Positions 47,633 through 58,628 of a DNA stretch of 64,000 nucleotides are shown here, piece by piece. The translations under genes were made by a program, and so were the position numbers. Within the stretch, counting starts at the first letter, position 1; each line of letters starts with the position of its first letter. Source of the DNA: Fragum whitleyi (taxonomy: Eukaryota > Mollusca > Bivalvia > Cardiida > Cardiidae); the NCBI GenBank assembly GCA_948146395.1, contig OX411547.1:58731066-58795065 (forward strand), read 5' to 3'. The notes under the pieces are model-generated. The model made no database searches. It had not been told where the DNA came from and saw nothing but the letters and a program-made list of their open reading frames with translations.

Positions 47633-47938
47633 TCCTACCAACGCAGAAATATTTCAAGTTCATATAACAAAAGTTAAACGGTCACACCAATCAGCGTTTG
47701 CTGCTTTGCCACTAGAGTATGGAAAAAACATAGTTTTCGGTTTTTTTGTTGTCACGCAGTTTTATTCCTGATCAACTATGATATATCAATTGATAAGCTA
47801 TCTTCACACTACCTGCCTCAGTTTATCAGTGTTGTTCTGTGATGTTTACCGATTTCCGTGCTATCAGAGACGGGCTATCATTCTGCATCCAACATGGTAG
47901 TAAAGTCTTCTGTTAGTCGATTTCGTTATAGTTAGTTA

Positions 47939-48367
47939 CATCGTGAAATTGACATTCGCCTAAATCAAAACTATTCTAAATCGCTCACTCAGCGCTACAT
48001 TCATTCATTCATTCCAAACACTCACTCAAACCATTCAAAAACGCTCAAACCCATTGAAAACTATAGAATCAACAAGGTCATCCAAAATAGATTTGGATAG
48101 AGAAAAATCGCGATTTCAATGACATAATTCAAATTATAAGCGTCTGATAGGTTCTTGAAGAAATGTGAAGCTATCTAAAGAATTTGTATGCATATTTTAT
48201 TAAAGGGAGGAAATCAGCATCGATGATTTTGTTCATACTGAACAAATTTGCGATATTGGATTACCTCCCATTAAACTCACTGAAAACTCGCTCCATTAAC
48301 TCATTCAATTTCATTCCTAAATCATTCCAAAATAGTTCACCTTGTCAATTTCACGACGTTTTAACTG
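47939..48367 (-). mobile_element. MITE-1 copy, near complete
   Basis: Left end TAGTTAGTTACATCGTGAAA, right end TTTCACGACGTTTTAACTGC. The inner hairpin is at about 48204-48268. Confidence 0.9.
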
Positions 48368-49074
48368 CACATGTAGATAATTAACCAAAATACAATGTAC
48401 ATTTAACAGAAAATTGTTGGTGGGTGCTAATCCACGAACATGTTTGAAACAAAATGACGAAAAAATGATGAAAATGACGGAGGTCAACAGTAGGCAGGCA
48501 CTAACGGGTACATGTAATTTGATTGGTAAATCATTTTTTGAATTAAGTCCAGTTTACAATTTTAGAACACAAGGATATGTATGTAACCAAACGGGTGTAT
48601 GGATGGACGGGTAAAATACTTATACGTACGCTGAAAATTTATGTTAATTCCACATAAGGGGCGAAATCTGCGTAAAAACTGTTATCACACAAGGTGAATA
48701 GATTACGCTATTAACGAGCACTCGAAACAAGTGGGGTCGTGATAAATTCGCTACCGTAATTTTAAGTATTTCATTGTGTATCGTTTTTCCATTAACAAAG
48801 ATTTGTTGATGCCCCCAATAAAACCAAAGAGCAAACAAGTATTCGAGTTTAACTCTTCATTTTATCATAGAACCCTTAGTATCGAAAACAATCCTATTCT
48901 TTCTGACAATAAGTTATGTGAAAAGAATATCTCATTTAAGAACAAAAATACTATCAAATGAAATGATGAAATTTTAAGACACCCAAAATATTAAAGCCAA
49001 TGCTGCTCCGTAAAATTCCGCATTTTACTGAAATGAAAAGATTCCAAATAAACTACACGATATACAGTTAATAA

Positions 49075-49502
49075 CATCGTGAAATTGACATTCACCTCAA
49101 TTTAAACCATACTAAATCGATCACTCAGCGCTACAATCATTCATTCCAAACACTCACTCAAACCATTCAAAAACGATCTAACCTATTGAAAAATTTAGAA
49201 TCAACAACATCATTCAAAATAAATTTTGACAGAGAAAAATCGCGATTTCACTGACATAATTCAAATAATAAGCGCCTCGTAGGTTCTTGAAGAAATTTGA
49301 AGCTGTGCACAGAACTTGTATGCACTTTTTTATTAAAGGGAGATAATCAATATAGCAAATTTTGTTCATCCCGAACAAAATTTGCAATATAGGATTACCT
49401 CCCATTAAATTCACTCAAAACTCGCTCCTCACACTCATTCAATTTCATTCCTAAATCATTCCAAAATCATTCACCTTGTCAATTTCACGATGTTATTAAC
49501 TG
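49075..49502 (-). mobile_element. MITE-1 copy, near complete
   Basis: TA-flanked, with ends CAGTTAATAACATCGTGAAA and TTTCACGATGTTATTAACTG. The inner hairpin at about 49337-49400 is nearly perfect. One of the best-preserved copies. Confidence 0.92.
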
Positions 49503-49920
49503 TATATATTGTAACTTTCATTTGCTTATTTGGTTGCGTTATAAATTTTTATGTACCGGAGGCCTTGATACTTGAAATGAACGTTGCGTATTGTATCGTT
49601 TTATACATTTTAATATTATCTAGTTATAATTTATTTAATTTCTTCAGTGCTTTAGCAGTACAATACTTTAAAGCCAAAATTATTTTGAAAAGGCATAAAA
49701 CTTACTCGTCCGCTGCTAAGCAAGTGAGCCCCATTGAAATAATGATAAATTTTGAAATAGCTGTACAAATATATGTTTGTATAAATAAGGACATTATCCT
49801 TGTGAAATAGATAGTATCCACTCGACATTCCCCAGGTGATGAAATACAAATGTGCCACCCGAAACAACCCACAACGAACAACACCAGCGACGAGTCGTCG
49901 GAATGTGAGCGTTAGAGACT

Positions 49921-50113
49921 TGGCCAACTTATTTCTGACCCAATCGTACCCGAGTATAGACTGGTCCCTCTTTCAAATATCAGAATAGCCTATTCTAGGT
50001 TACTCTGATAGTTGATATGTAGACTAGTCTAGAGCTGGTAGCCCGCTGTCTGAGAGATACTCCGATTAAGCTGGCAAAAATACCCGCCCGGGGTCAGAAA
50101 TGAGTTGGCCAAA
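49921..50113. mobile_element. MITE-7 copy, opposite orientation
   Basis: Ends TGGCCAACTTATTTCTGACC and GGTCAGAAATGAGTTGGCCA. The centre keeps TATCAGAATAGCCTATTCTA. The CTAGAGCTGGTAGCCCGCTG block lies on the other side of the hairpin relative to 15757. Confidence 0.82.
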
Positions 50114-50243
50114 TGGCTCGAATTCTGAAATCATTACACAAAAAAATTCTTTGGCATTGCAATACACGGCCAATACGTGTTGCAATATTAATATCTAATC
50201 AGTATATTTACCAAATCAGTATCGCCGAAAACCATCGATCATT

Positions 50244-50372
50244 TCTGCGTTCAGGATAACAAAACGATGAAATCTGTTTTCCAATTTTACCCCGGTTTGC
50301 ACGCATATAGACGTGCAAAGCGGGTAAAAATTGGCAAACAGTTTGCACCGTTTTTATCAGCCTGAACGCAGG
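50244..50372. mobile_element. MITE-6 copy, complete
   Basis: Ends TGCGTTCAGGATAACAAAAC and CAGCCTGAACGCAGGGCAG; centre TACCCCGGTTTGCACGC...GTGCAAAGCGGGTA. Confidence 0.8.
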
Positions 50373-50397
50373 GCAGGTAAAATTTTCACCAATCTAG

Positions 50398-50526
50398 ACT
50401 TGTATGGTACATTGTACCACGATCGACTCATTTTCTATGAAATGCCGTCATTGTTGCCAGTCTTTTCTGTATTGGAACCTCAAAGTTGTGGAGTTTCGGC
50501 GGAAATTCTACTCAATACAATAAAAG
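50398..50526 (+). CDS. Candidate exon (129 nt), possibly upstream part of gene A
   Basis: The segment lies between acceptor TTTTCACCAATCTAG and donor AAAAG|GTGACA. With two bases carried in it is open for 42 codons, beginning LYGTLYHDRLIFYEMPS and including VFSVLEPQSCGVSAEI, and ends one base into a codon. Composition is balanced and unlike the AT-driven frames around it. It begins about 25 bp after a MITE-6 copy. Its phase matches the candidate at 54228. I do not recognise the product. It could also be a relic of a mobile-element gene. Confidence 0.3.
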
Positions 50527-50529
50527 GTG

Positions 50530-52315
50530 ACATTTCTTAACTTCTCACCAGTGACCGTTTCGCTATCCCCGACTACAGGCTGTTGTTTCTTATACCGCTT
50601 TTAAAATATAAGTTATGATATATGGGTTTTTTTATCATTACCTTTAAAACATTAAAAATATAGAATTATAGAACAAACGCCTGTGTCCCTTTACAGGTAA
50701 GACGATCGCCAAGGTACAATTTAAAATCTCTCGCAGAATGGTTCGCTTTTTTAATGCCGCGGTGCGAGAGTAAATATCACAGATAGGGGCAAATTGCAAA
50801 CGGTTGGCCTTATTTGTTTAAATCTAGATTAAGGTATTAGAGACCGGCGAGACGGTTACTCAATAGTGAGTAACTTTATGGGGTTCTTGAGTTAATGACC
50901 TCTTTATAGTCTTCTATATGGACCAACCTTTTCATCAATTAAATAAAATTGCGTTTGAATAAAGGATTTGTATGTAGTAAAATCTTAATTTCAGCTTAAT
51001 ACCATTCCAAAAAATATTTTTTCAAAATAAAAAGATTTCAAAAATAATGATTTTGTCTATCTAGTTAATGTTAATATTTTCGCATTATCCATTCTTAAAC
51101 ACGAGGGGTGATGGAGGCTGTTCAATAGTAAGAAAATGTCAACATATATAGTAAAAACACGTGGTTTTATACTAAACTTTTGACAGATGAAATGTCCATT
51201 ATTCCTTATTTGGACATGCTAATTAGCATATCAACGGTCATGTCATCTTAAACTTAAATAGCACGTGATTTTTACCGTTAGTACTCGCCTTTTCATCAAG
51301 TTTTCCTCGTGAAATTCCCAACTACTTCGTTTAATAATGCTTTTTGATTGGTTTTAACATGTAAATATAGGGTTCATCTCAGAATGAATAAAATCAATAA
51401 TCAATTATCTGGTCAGACAGTTTCTGAAGAAAGAGGGTATATACACAGATTTGATATCCAACGGTAGAAAAAATCTAGACAAACTTAATTATATTGAAAA
51501 ACTCGATTTTATAGTAATACAATTCAATTAAAATCTTACTCTTTTGACTCGACCCCTATGCAAATCAGTACTATTTTTTGTTATACAATTCGCTGTTCCG
51601 TTTAATACAGTAACAAGAAGGTATGAAATGCTGAAAGTTAACATGTAGACGGACGGACAAAATCATTATTTCACATTCAAAAATTCTGAAAAACAAAATT
51701 CGTCATGGTATTAGCTGGAAAAATGATATGACAAGAAAGATATGCGTTTCATTAATTAATTTCTGAGATTTTCGGCGAAATGTTGGTCCATACAGAAGTC
51801 AAACGGACTATATAATTTGAGAAAGTGAATGAAAGACAAGCTATTCGGCCAGAAATTATGAAACTTTTTTTCGCTTTCAAATGAGAAATTACCCTAACGT
51901 TAAGTTTAAACAAGTCTTAATTTTGGAATTAAACTGTACCTCATATAATATAAACAATAATTAAAGAATATAATCGGGGTTTTTTTGTTTGTTTGTTTTT
52001 TTTAACTTCATTTTTTTTTGGGGGGGGGGGGGGTGTCATGCATTTATAATACCAATTCCTAAGAAATACACATGCTTAATTTTTTTCATACCTTGATGAA
52101 ACAATTTTGGGTTCGCTTTTTTGCGAGCTTCACATAAAATAGTTTTTGGTCTTTAAGTATCAAAATAGCAAATTACTTAAAATATCATTACCTGATGATA
52201 AAAATAATGCGAACTGAGAATAATGTTTGTTTTCATTGAATTATGAAGGCGATAACCTAAAAACACCCTGTTAAAACAAAAAGTCATATCCCCTTCATTA
52301 CATAAATGATCTCTA
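50530..52315. other. Unassigned AT-rich DNA
   Basis: No repeat or exon identified except the poly-G tract at 52020. A 28-codon frame after CCTTTACAG at 50696 (KTIAKVQFKISRRMVRF...) is protein-like but unsupported. Confidence 0.5.
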
Positions 52316-52736
52316 TAGTTAGTTACATCGTGAAATTGATACTCACCTCAATCAAAAACATTCTAAATCGCTCGTTCAGCGCCCCTTTCATTCAAGACAC
52401 TCACTCAAACCATTCAAAAATGCTAAAACCCATTGAAAAATTCAGAATCAAAAACGTCATTCGAAATAAATTTGGATAGAGAAAAAACGCCATTTCACTG
52501 ACATCATTCAAATTGTAAGCGTCAAGGTAATATGAAGCTATCTAAAGAACTTGTATGCATATTTTATTACAGGGAGGTAATCAATATCACTAATTTTGTT
52601 CACCCTGAACAAAATTTGCGACATTGGTTTACCTCTCAATAAATTCACCCAAAAATTGCTCCACACACTCATTCGGTTTCATTCCTATATCATTCCAAAA
52701 TCATTCACCTTGTCAATTCCACGATGTTGTTAACTG
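52316..52736 (-). mobile_element. MITE-1 copy, near complete
   Basis: Left end TAGTTAGTTACATCGTGAAA, right end CCACGATGTTGTTAACTG. The inner hairpin is at about 52571-52636. A short deletion removes part of the usual TTCTTGAAGAAA segment. Confidence 0.88.
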
Positions 52737-53257
52737 TGAGTGTAGGTTGTTGAGGCAAATTGGCTAGAATTAAGAAATCTGGATTCATTCGTGGCATTGT
52801 TCACCAGCCGTCGGGTTCAGGGTGTATATTGTATGACCTTATCTTGACCATTTATGAGATTTATGTGTTCACGATTTAATTTGTTGTAATTTTCCCAAAC
52901 ACCCGCAAAGGTAGCATACAGGTCATATCGGTGCTGAATATCTAATTAATCATTTTTTTTGTGATTTATTGTCTGAACCGTGATTTTGTCTGGTTTATTA
53001 AAAATTCTAAGATTTAGTTTCTACAACCATTTTATGATTTTTTTTATACTCCCAGACTGAGTTAACCGATCACTGATCAGAAAGGCGATAGTTTCAAAAT
53101 CTGATTTTCGTCATAGAGGTTATTATCATAAGATGAGGTCTTAATTAACAACTTATTAGGTGAAAGATCGGATTATGAAACAATAGCATGTGCTCTGATA
53201 ACACCCTTTGACTTCTGACCTTATAGATAGCATCCGATATTCTTACATCATTCAGGG

Positions 53258-53622
53258 CTCGTGTTTGACCCTTAAACCAGGGTTTTGACTACCAAAAATC
53301 CTATTTTGACCCTCAAAAATGTCCTGCAGGGGTCATTTTGACCCACTGAATTTCCAGTGGTGACATCTATGCAATATAAAAGATTATATAGATCAATTAT
53401 TTTCATCATACTTACAAAAGTTTTATATAAATGAAACAACGTATACAATAAAGAGTGTCTACACTTTAATTGTTTTTGTTGTTTCATTTATAAAGATTAC
53501 TTTAAAGACTGATATTTTTGTGATGCTTTATTAACCCTGCAAAACCAGTTTTGACCCCCAGAATTTTATGGTCAAGGGGTCAATGACTCCCAAATATAAA
53601 AATCTGGCACAAACCCTGGGCA
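53258..53622. repeat. Possible hAT-like element with inner hairpin
   Basis: Ends CAGGGCTCGTGTTTGACCC and (complement) CAGGGTTTGTGCCAGAT are similar. An inner inverted repeat TATAAATGAAACAAC/GTTGTTTCATTTATA is at about 53427 and 53478. I see no convincing 8-bp target duplication, so the class is uncertain. Confidence 0.4.
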
Positions 53623-53710
53623 TTTGTCTGAATGACGGTTAAACAAATACCAAAATAATTGTAAATGAGACTTTGTTTGACTTTTCCAGCAATTCCACGT
53701 GTATATAGAT

Positions 53711-53770
53711 TTAAGCTTCTGGCCAGTCTGTGCATTCGCACAGCCTGGCCAGGATCTTTGCTTTGCGTTT
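53711..53770. repeat. CAGNCTG palindrome, long form
   Basis: AAGCTTCTGGCCAGTCTGTG and CACAGCCTGGCCAGGATCTT around CATTCG; same form as 23422. Confidence 0.7.
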
Positions 53771-53789
53771 GTAGATTGATAAGTTCTTA

Positions 53790-54212
53790 CAGTTAAGAAC
53801 ATCGTGAGATTGACAAGATGCATGATTTAAATGGAATGATATTGGAATGAAATTGAATGAGTGTGTGGAGCGAGTTTTGAGTGAAATTAAAGGGAGATAA
53901 TCCAATATAGCTACTTTTATTCAGGGTGAACAAGATTTTCGATATTCATTACCCACTTTTAATAAACTAAACGTCTTCGTGGACCAATCAGAAACTTTAA
54001 AATTCACACCAGCCAATAAAATCGAAGAATTATTTGATCCATTTTGTATTAAACCTTGATCAATTTGAACGATTTCGAAATGCTTTCTAATGATTTCAGC
54101 GCGCTTTTGATCGATTCAAGTGAGTGTTTGGAATGAATGAATGGGGCTTTGAGTGAGTGGTATTGAATGGTTTTGATCGTAGTGGATGTAAATTTCACGA
54201 TGTTTTTAACTG
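53790..54212 (+). mobile_element. MITE-1 copy (subfamily b)
   Basis: TA-flanked on the left, with ends CAGTTAAGAACATCGTGAGA and TTTCACGATGTTTTTAACTG. Subfamily b right half with CCAATCAGAAACTTTAAAATTC. It ends 15 bp before the candidate exon at 54228. Confidence 0.88.
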
Positions 54213-54227
54213 CAATGTTCTCTTTAG

Positions 54228-54358
54228 GCGGTCTGCGAATGTTCTTTTTGTATTATGTCGGTTATCTAGACATCACAATATTTTTCCATTATGCTTACGT
54301 GAATTTGTTTGAAAAGTCGCGCACACGTGGACCAAACTTGAATTCTGCTGCATCATGA
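54228..54358 (+). CDS. Candidate exon next to a MITE-1 insertion
   Basis: After acceptor ATGTTCTCTTTAG the frame, completing a codon left by 50526, reads GGLRMFFLYYVGYLDITIFF and continues to a TGA at 54356-54358, about 43 codons. It contains one hydrophobic stretch that could be a membrane segment. A donor TAC|GTGAAT at 54298 would end it in phase 0, which fits the exon at 55561. Either the stop is used or the exon is spliced onward. The acceptor lies only 14 bp after the end of a MITE-1 copy, so that insertion would sit close to the branch point region. Weak evidence overall. Confidence 0.22.
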
Positions 54359-54529
54359 CTTGAACTCGTATTTGAATACATCCGACGTCTTGGGTTAACC
54401 ACAAAAATTGTGAAAACCCTTACCCCGCTGAATTCAAATTTTGTTTCGAATGATTTGTCAACTTTTGGGACAGCCCAAACAAGTATGGTTCAAGGATTTC
54501 ATACAACTATAAAGTAAAAAGCGGTCAGT

Positions 54530-54584
54530 GTATGCTAAGATCAGTCTACACGTTTGTGGAGGCTGATCTTTGTCTATACTGTCT
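54530..54584. repeat. CAGNCTG palindrome
   Basis: ATGCTAAGATCAGTCTACAC and GAGGCTGATCTTTGTCTATA. Confidence 0.55.
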
Positions 54585-54849
54585 GGCAAAGCTGTATGTG
54601 CAACTGAGAAATACCCTGAAGTGCTTGTAAAGGGTTAAGATTTAATAAATTAATGCTACTACAATCCCAATAAATATTTACTACTTAATTTCTATTTTTG
54701 TGGTAAATATAAATAAAATTGACTAAGATATAAATACCCTATCAAATGCTTCACAAAATGCCGTAATTTTTTTTATATATATATTTTTTTTAAACAACTT
54801 TGCACATCCGTTATAAAAATATTTAATTAGTTGACCATTTTAAAATTAA

Positions 54850-55397
54850 AGCTGCTCTTTCACAGATCGGGAAAATGTGCTTTAGGAAAATTTTAGTAAA
54901 ATTAATTGGAAGTAACGAACTCATCATGTTGAAGGCTTTGATATAATAAGATTAAATCTTGTAATGTATGGAAAGAAAGAATGATATTCTTGAATTTAGC
55001 GAAAATCATTCTGAAAAATAAAGCAACTCCTAACGCCTTAAAAATATTTTTCAATTTCGAGCAAACTGTTTATGCATGGGAATTCCACATGTTTGTCTTA
55101 TTCAATCAACGATAAAGGTCAAAGTATTTTACAGCTTGAAACTTCATGTCATTACAAGCAAAAATGAAAGATAATTCACGGAAAAGAACGATTTTAAAAT
55201 TTATAGACTGGAAATTTATAGACTGGATTCCTTACTTATCTTGCCGCTTCGAAGAAAAAAGTTACAAAATTATTGAATTATGTTGGCTTTAGTTCCAATG
55301 CCCTTGGACCATTCTGAATCTTCTGAAAATACACACATTTCCAAATCTAAGAACAAGTTTTGTATTTTTTTCTATGAAAAACTGTGAAAGAGCAGCT
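54850..55397. mobile_element. TTAA-flanked DNA element of 548 bp, AGCTGCTCTTTCACAG ends
   Basis: TTAA lies at 54846-54849 and 55398-55401. The 16-bp inverted ends AGCTGCTCTTTCACAG and CTGTGAAAGAGCAGCT match perfectly. There is no coding frame of note. It inserts about 160 bp upstream of the exon at 55561. Confidence 0.88.
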
Positions 55398-55560
55398 TTA
55401 AATCATAAATCCGTCAATAGATAATGGAAATCCGTCGACTCTCTCGTTGAACGGATGATTCCTTTGTAAGCCACTGTTTTCTTTTGTTCCGGCAAACACC
55501 TGTAATTTATCTATAATTTGTACATTTATTCATGACATTGTTTTTCATTTCTATTTTCAG

Positions 55561-55608
55561 GTTACAGGGAAATTGTCTCTTGATGAAGATGCACAGCTTT
55601 TATGTAAA
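55561..55608 (+). CDS. Candidate gene A, internal exon (48 nt), product unknown
   Basis: This short exon is called from splice signals, not homology. The acceptor is a long pyrimidine tract ending CATTTCTATTTTCAG and the donor is AAA|GTAAGT, an almost perfect match to consensus. The 48 nt are open in frame 0 and encode VTGKLSLDEDAQLLCK, an acidic, helix-like stretch. The next candidate exon at 57729 begins in the same phase, so the two join without a stop. The roughly 2.1-kb intron between them holds MITE-6, MITE-1, MITE-3 and MITE-fragment insertions, which is ordinary for a mollusc intron. I do not recognise the protein. A chance open 48-nt frame is not rare, so the support is the two strong splice sites plus phase agreement. 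Confidence 0.5.
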
Positions 55609-55674
55609 GTAAGTCTCTTTTCAGTGTATAACAATAAGAAAACAATAAGAAAACAACTGCAAAAGCAATCAGGC

Positions 55675-55786
55675 CAAGCTTTGAAGCGCAACCTTTAAGA
55701 AACAACAACCTGTTTTGCTCGCACACTTGCGTGAAAAGTGGGGGCCATTTTTAATGGTTTATCTTCCCGAACGCAGGACTGTCTGT
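55675..55786. repeat. MITE-6 copy, diverged
   Basis: Contains TTTGCTCGCACACTTGCGTG and ends CCCGAACGCAGGACTG. In a candidate gene A intron. Confidence 0.5.
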
Positions 55787-55958
55787 ACAGTTATGTTGGA
55801 GATGGTCATATGCGTGAAAATGAATTCTAAAGTAGAGAACTGGGCCTTTCCATGACGTCGTAAAAATGACGACATGGTGCGCTTTCTACAAACTACCATC
55901 TCCCCATTTAAATGCGTAGTGCGATTTATTATAAGACGTTTTCGTTCCGAAAATCGTA

Positions 55959-56380
55959 CAGTTAACAACATTGTAAAATTGATAAGGTGAATGATTTTGG
56001 AATAAAATTGAATGGGTGTGTGGAGCGAGTTTTGAGTGAATTCAATGGGAGGTAATCCTATATCGCAAATTTTGTTCAAGATGAAAAAAAAATTTGGATA
56101 TTGATTACCTCCTTTTAAAAATGTATTCAAGTTTTATTTTTGGCTTCCTATTTCTTCAAGAACACATGAGACGCTAATAATTTGATTTATGTTAGTGAAA
56201 TCACGATTTTTTCAATCAAAATTTATTTTGAATGACGTTAGTTATTCTGTATTTTTAAATTGGTTTGAGCGTTTTTGAATGGTATGAGTGAGTGTTTGGA
56301 ATGAATGAATGGAGCGCTGAGTGAGCGATTTAGAATGGTTTTGATTGAGGTAAATGTCAATTTCACGATGTAACTAACTG
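55959..56380 (+). mobile_element. MITE-1 copy in candidate gene A intron
   Basis: TA-flanked, with ends CAGTTAACAACATTGTAAAA and TTTCACGATGTAACTAACTG. The inner hairpin is at about 56046-56113. It lies in the intron between the exons at 55561 and 57729. Confidence 0.9.
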
Positions 56381-57263
56381 TACCAAACTGAAGCTTAATG
56401 AATGTTCTTAACGCAAATGTTATATTAAAGACTTTTAACGTAAGTGTAGCTGATCGAAGACTTCAATAAGTTTTACGTTGCCGTCGCTATAAATGATAAT
56501 TGATTTTAGTAAGTTTGTCCACAATGTCGACGTAACCATTATCTCAAAGACTTATTGAGGGTGCAGTGATAACATTTCAAATAAAAAGGTAAACATCAAT
56601 GCATGTTTATAAAAAACGAAAAATCTTCTTGTCAATTAATTTTTCTATATACAGAAATCTATCAAATACTTTTTGCGAAGTTTGTCAAAAGAATTTAGCG
56701 AAATTTTCGACGTTGCGCGTTTGTCTTTTTCCAACTTTCGACGTTAGGATAATAAACTTTATCTCCAATTGTAGAAATTCCGTACGGTAAAACGTTACAA
56801 AAAGATGCGAGCATAAAATGCGAGCATAGAAAACGGAAGCTGGACGAAAAAAAAAAATATTTCAAAAAATTTTCACCGGGCCATTTTTTTAAGAAATAAG
56901 TTTAAAGCTATTTTTCGGGTTGCAAAAAATTGAAAATTTAAATTTCAGTCAATCTCGTGTATCTATCTTTAAATATAACAATGTCAATACACGCCAATGA
57001 TCCCAATATTCATTCAACTTCATTTATGTGTATTCCGTTGAATTGAATCACCGAAAATACGATCAGGGTAAGCGTTTAAGAACGCGTAGGGTCATTTGTG
57101 AAAAATGTGCGAAGTCATCATTTTAACGACGTCATGGTAACGTAAATTCTAAATTGAACGTTAAAAAACATTCACCGTTGGGATCGAGCTAACACAACGT
57201 TTCCATCTATGACCTTATCTCAAAATACGCGTCGTCCTCTTGTGCTGGTGCGATAATTACCAG

Positions 57264-57480
57264 GGGCCTGTTTTACTAAACATCTTACGATTATCTTTTG
57301 CGCAAGTCAAAAATAAAAGTTGCTTCTACAGTGGTAACTGAATATGGAATTCTGCCATGCATCATCTCATTAGAATCGTTTTCTAAAGACGATTCTTATG
57401 AGATATTGCATGGCAAAATCTAACTATGAAAGAAAACACCAGGTACAATTTGTGATTTTGTCTTACGATTAATTCTTAAT
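57264..57480 (-). mobile_element. MITE-3 copy, one end missing
   Basis: Left end GGGGCCTGTTTTACTAAAC, central hairpin AGAATCG...CGATTCT around 57373-57400. The other TIR is lost after TTACGATTAATTCTTAAT. In a candidate gene A intron. Confidence 0.8.
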
Positions 57481-57644
57481 TTTAAATATATGTTACAGCT
57501 TATGCCAACGCATCGATAAATCGAGGGCATATTGTTTGTCTGTATATTAATCCGTTTGTTCTTCCGAACAGTTAGCCATGCATTTTAAATGTTGATTGCT
57601 TAGTGCCAGTCTTCATATTTCATATAATGTGTCTAACTCTTGTG

Positions 57645-57705
57645 ATTATAACTCTTCCAAAATCATTTCAAAATCAGTCACCTTGTCACGATGCTGTTAA
57701 CGATA
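57645..57705 (-). repeat. MITE-1 end fragment
   Basis: Only the last 60 bp: CTTCCAAAATCATTTCAAAATC followed by CACCTTGTCACGATGCTGTTAAC. It ends 24 bp before the exon at 57729, so it overlaps the likely branch point region. Confidence 0.65.
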
Positions 57706-57728
57706 AGAATCACTTCTTGTTATTTCAG

Positions 57729-57831
57729 AAATACAAAATGATGTGTAAAGCACACGAGGTGTGTGCGGTCCAACATTTCACAGAACCCCAGATGATTATG
57801 CCCGTGTGTATACCACTATCTATTGTTCCAG
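57729..57831 (+). CDS. Candidate gene A, internal exon (103 nt), product unknown
   Basis: The acceptor is CTTGTTATTTCAG and the donor is CCAG|GTGCGTAT. Continuing in phase 0 from the exon at 55608, the frame is open for 34 codons and ends with one base over. It starts KYKMMCKAHEVC and includes HFTEPQ and a hydrophobic MPVCIPLSIVP stretch, with three cysteines and no low-complexity sequence. Outside this exon the frame soon meets stops. It is followed about 60 bp later by a tRNA-derived SINE on the same strand, lying in the next intron. I cannot assign a family. The sequence is compatible with an internal exon of a conserved cytosolic protein, but that is inference. Confidence 0.5.
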
Positions 57832-57892
57832 GTGCGTATCTGTGTCCGATTTTTTGTTTGTGGGGTTGTTGGTACAAGTAACAGGGGCCTGT

Positions 57893-58107
57893 CTGGCCTC
57901 TATGGTTAGGGCGGCGGACCAATGATCCGCGAGAAACCCAAGTTCTTAGGTTCCAATCCCGTACACGCCAATAGTCATTAGGATATGCCTTTGGGTAAGG
58001 GATTGCAGAGACACAGTCTAGTACTGGGTTTCCCTGGACGCACGTGAATAAGCAATGGACTTCGCCTTAGTATGACTGAAAGATAGTTAGACGCGACGTT
58101 AACCACC
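57893..58107 (+). mobile_element. Second tRNA-derived SINE type
   Basis: The head has TGGTTAGGGCGGCGG as box A region, a 5-bp stem GCGGA/TCCGC around CCAATGA, and box B GGTTCCAATCC. The body (GGGTAAGGGATTGCAGAGAC, AAGCAATGGACTTCGCCTTA) differs from the other SINE, but the tail GCGACGTTAACCACC resembles its 3' end. Lies in a candidate gene A intron. Confidence 0.75.
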
Positions 58108-58109
58108 AT

Positions 58110-58197
58110 TTTATATCTCGGTATTAATCGTCCGAGAAAACAAGGAAACAGTGGTTAGATGCTCCAGCCGCCGTTCTAATGATTGATATACTTTCCA
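58110..58197 (+). repeat. Fragment of the first SINE type
   Basis: GAGAAAACAAGGAAACAGTG and GATGCTCCAGCCGCCGTTCT match the body just before the SINE tail; it directly follows the second SINE type. Confidence 0.55.
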
Positions 58198-58582
58198 AAG
58201 ATGAGATAAATTAAACAAGTTCTCACTGAACTGATATTTTAAATTGCGTTATGGACAATTGTTGATAAATTTGAGGTTCATGTGATAGACATAATATCTT
58301 CGATTAGTTACAACGCAATTTATGTACGAAATGTTCAAAAGAATTTCATTTTTTTTGGATGCCTGTTGACAAAATGACATTTCAAATTCGCCTTAGAAAA
58401 TTCCTCCCCAAATGAATGCATAAAATCATATCATAAAACATAGTGTGATCTAAGCTTTATTTTCCCATCCATTACTCGTATACAATAAGTCGTTAATTGG
58501 ATTTTGATTTGAAAAGACGATTGGACCGTTTGCGGCCCGTCTCGGGAAAAGGGGTATTCTTGGAAATACGAAAAGAATCGAT

Positions 58583-58623
58583 CATGGTCAGACTGCGCGT
58601 ACTGCGCAGTCTGGTCATGGTCG
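58583..58623. repeat. CAGNCTG palindrome, near perfect
   Basis: GACCATGACCAGACTGCGCA is the complement of the right arm; the left arm is ATGGTCAGACTGCGC with a short GTAC-like tip. Confidence 0.7.
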
Positions 58624-58628
58624 ACTTT

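Noticed and set aside
49490..49810. 106-codon hydrophobic plus frame
   Set aside because: It starts inside a MITE-1 end; its hydrophobicity follows from T-rich codons. No splice or promoter context.
55759..56130. 123-codon minus frame
   Set aside because: It crosses a MITE-6 remnant and most of MITE-1; the same peptide words recur in other MITE-1 copies.
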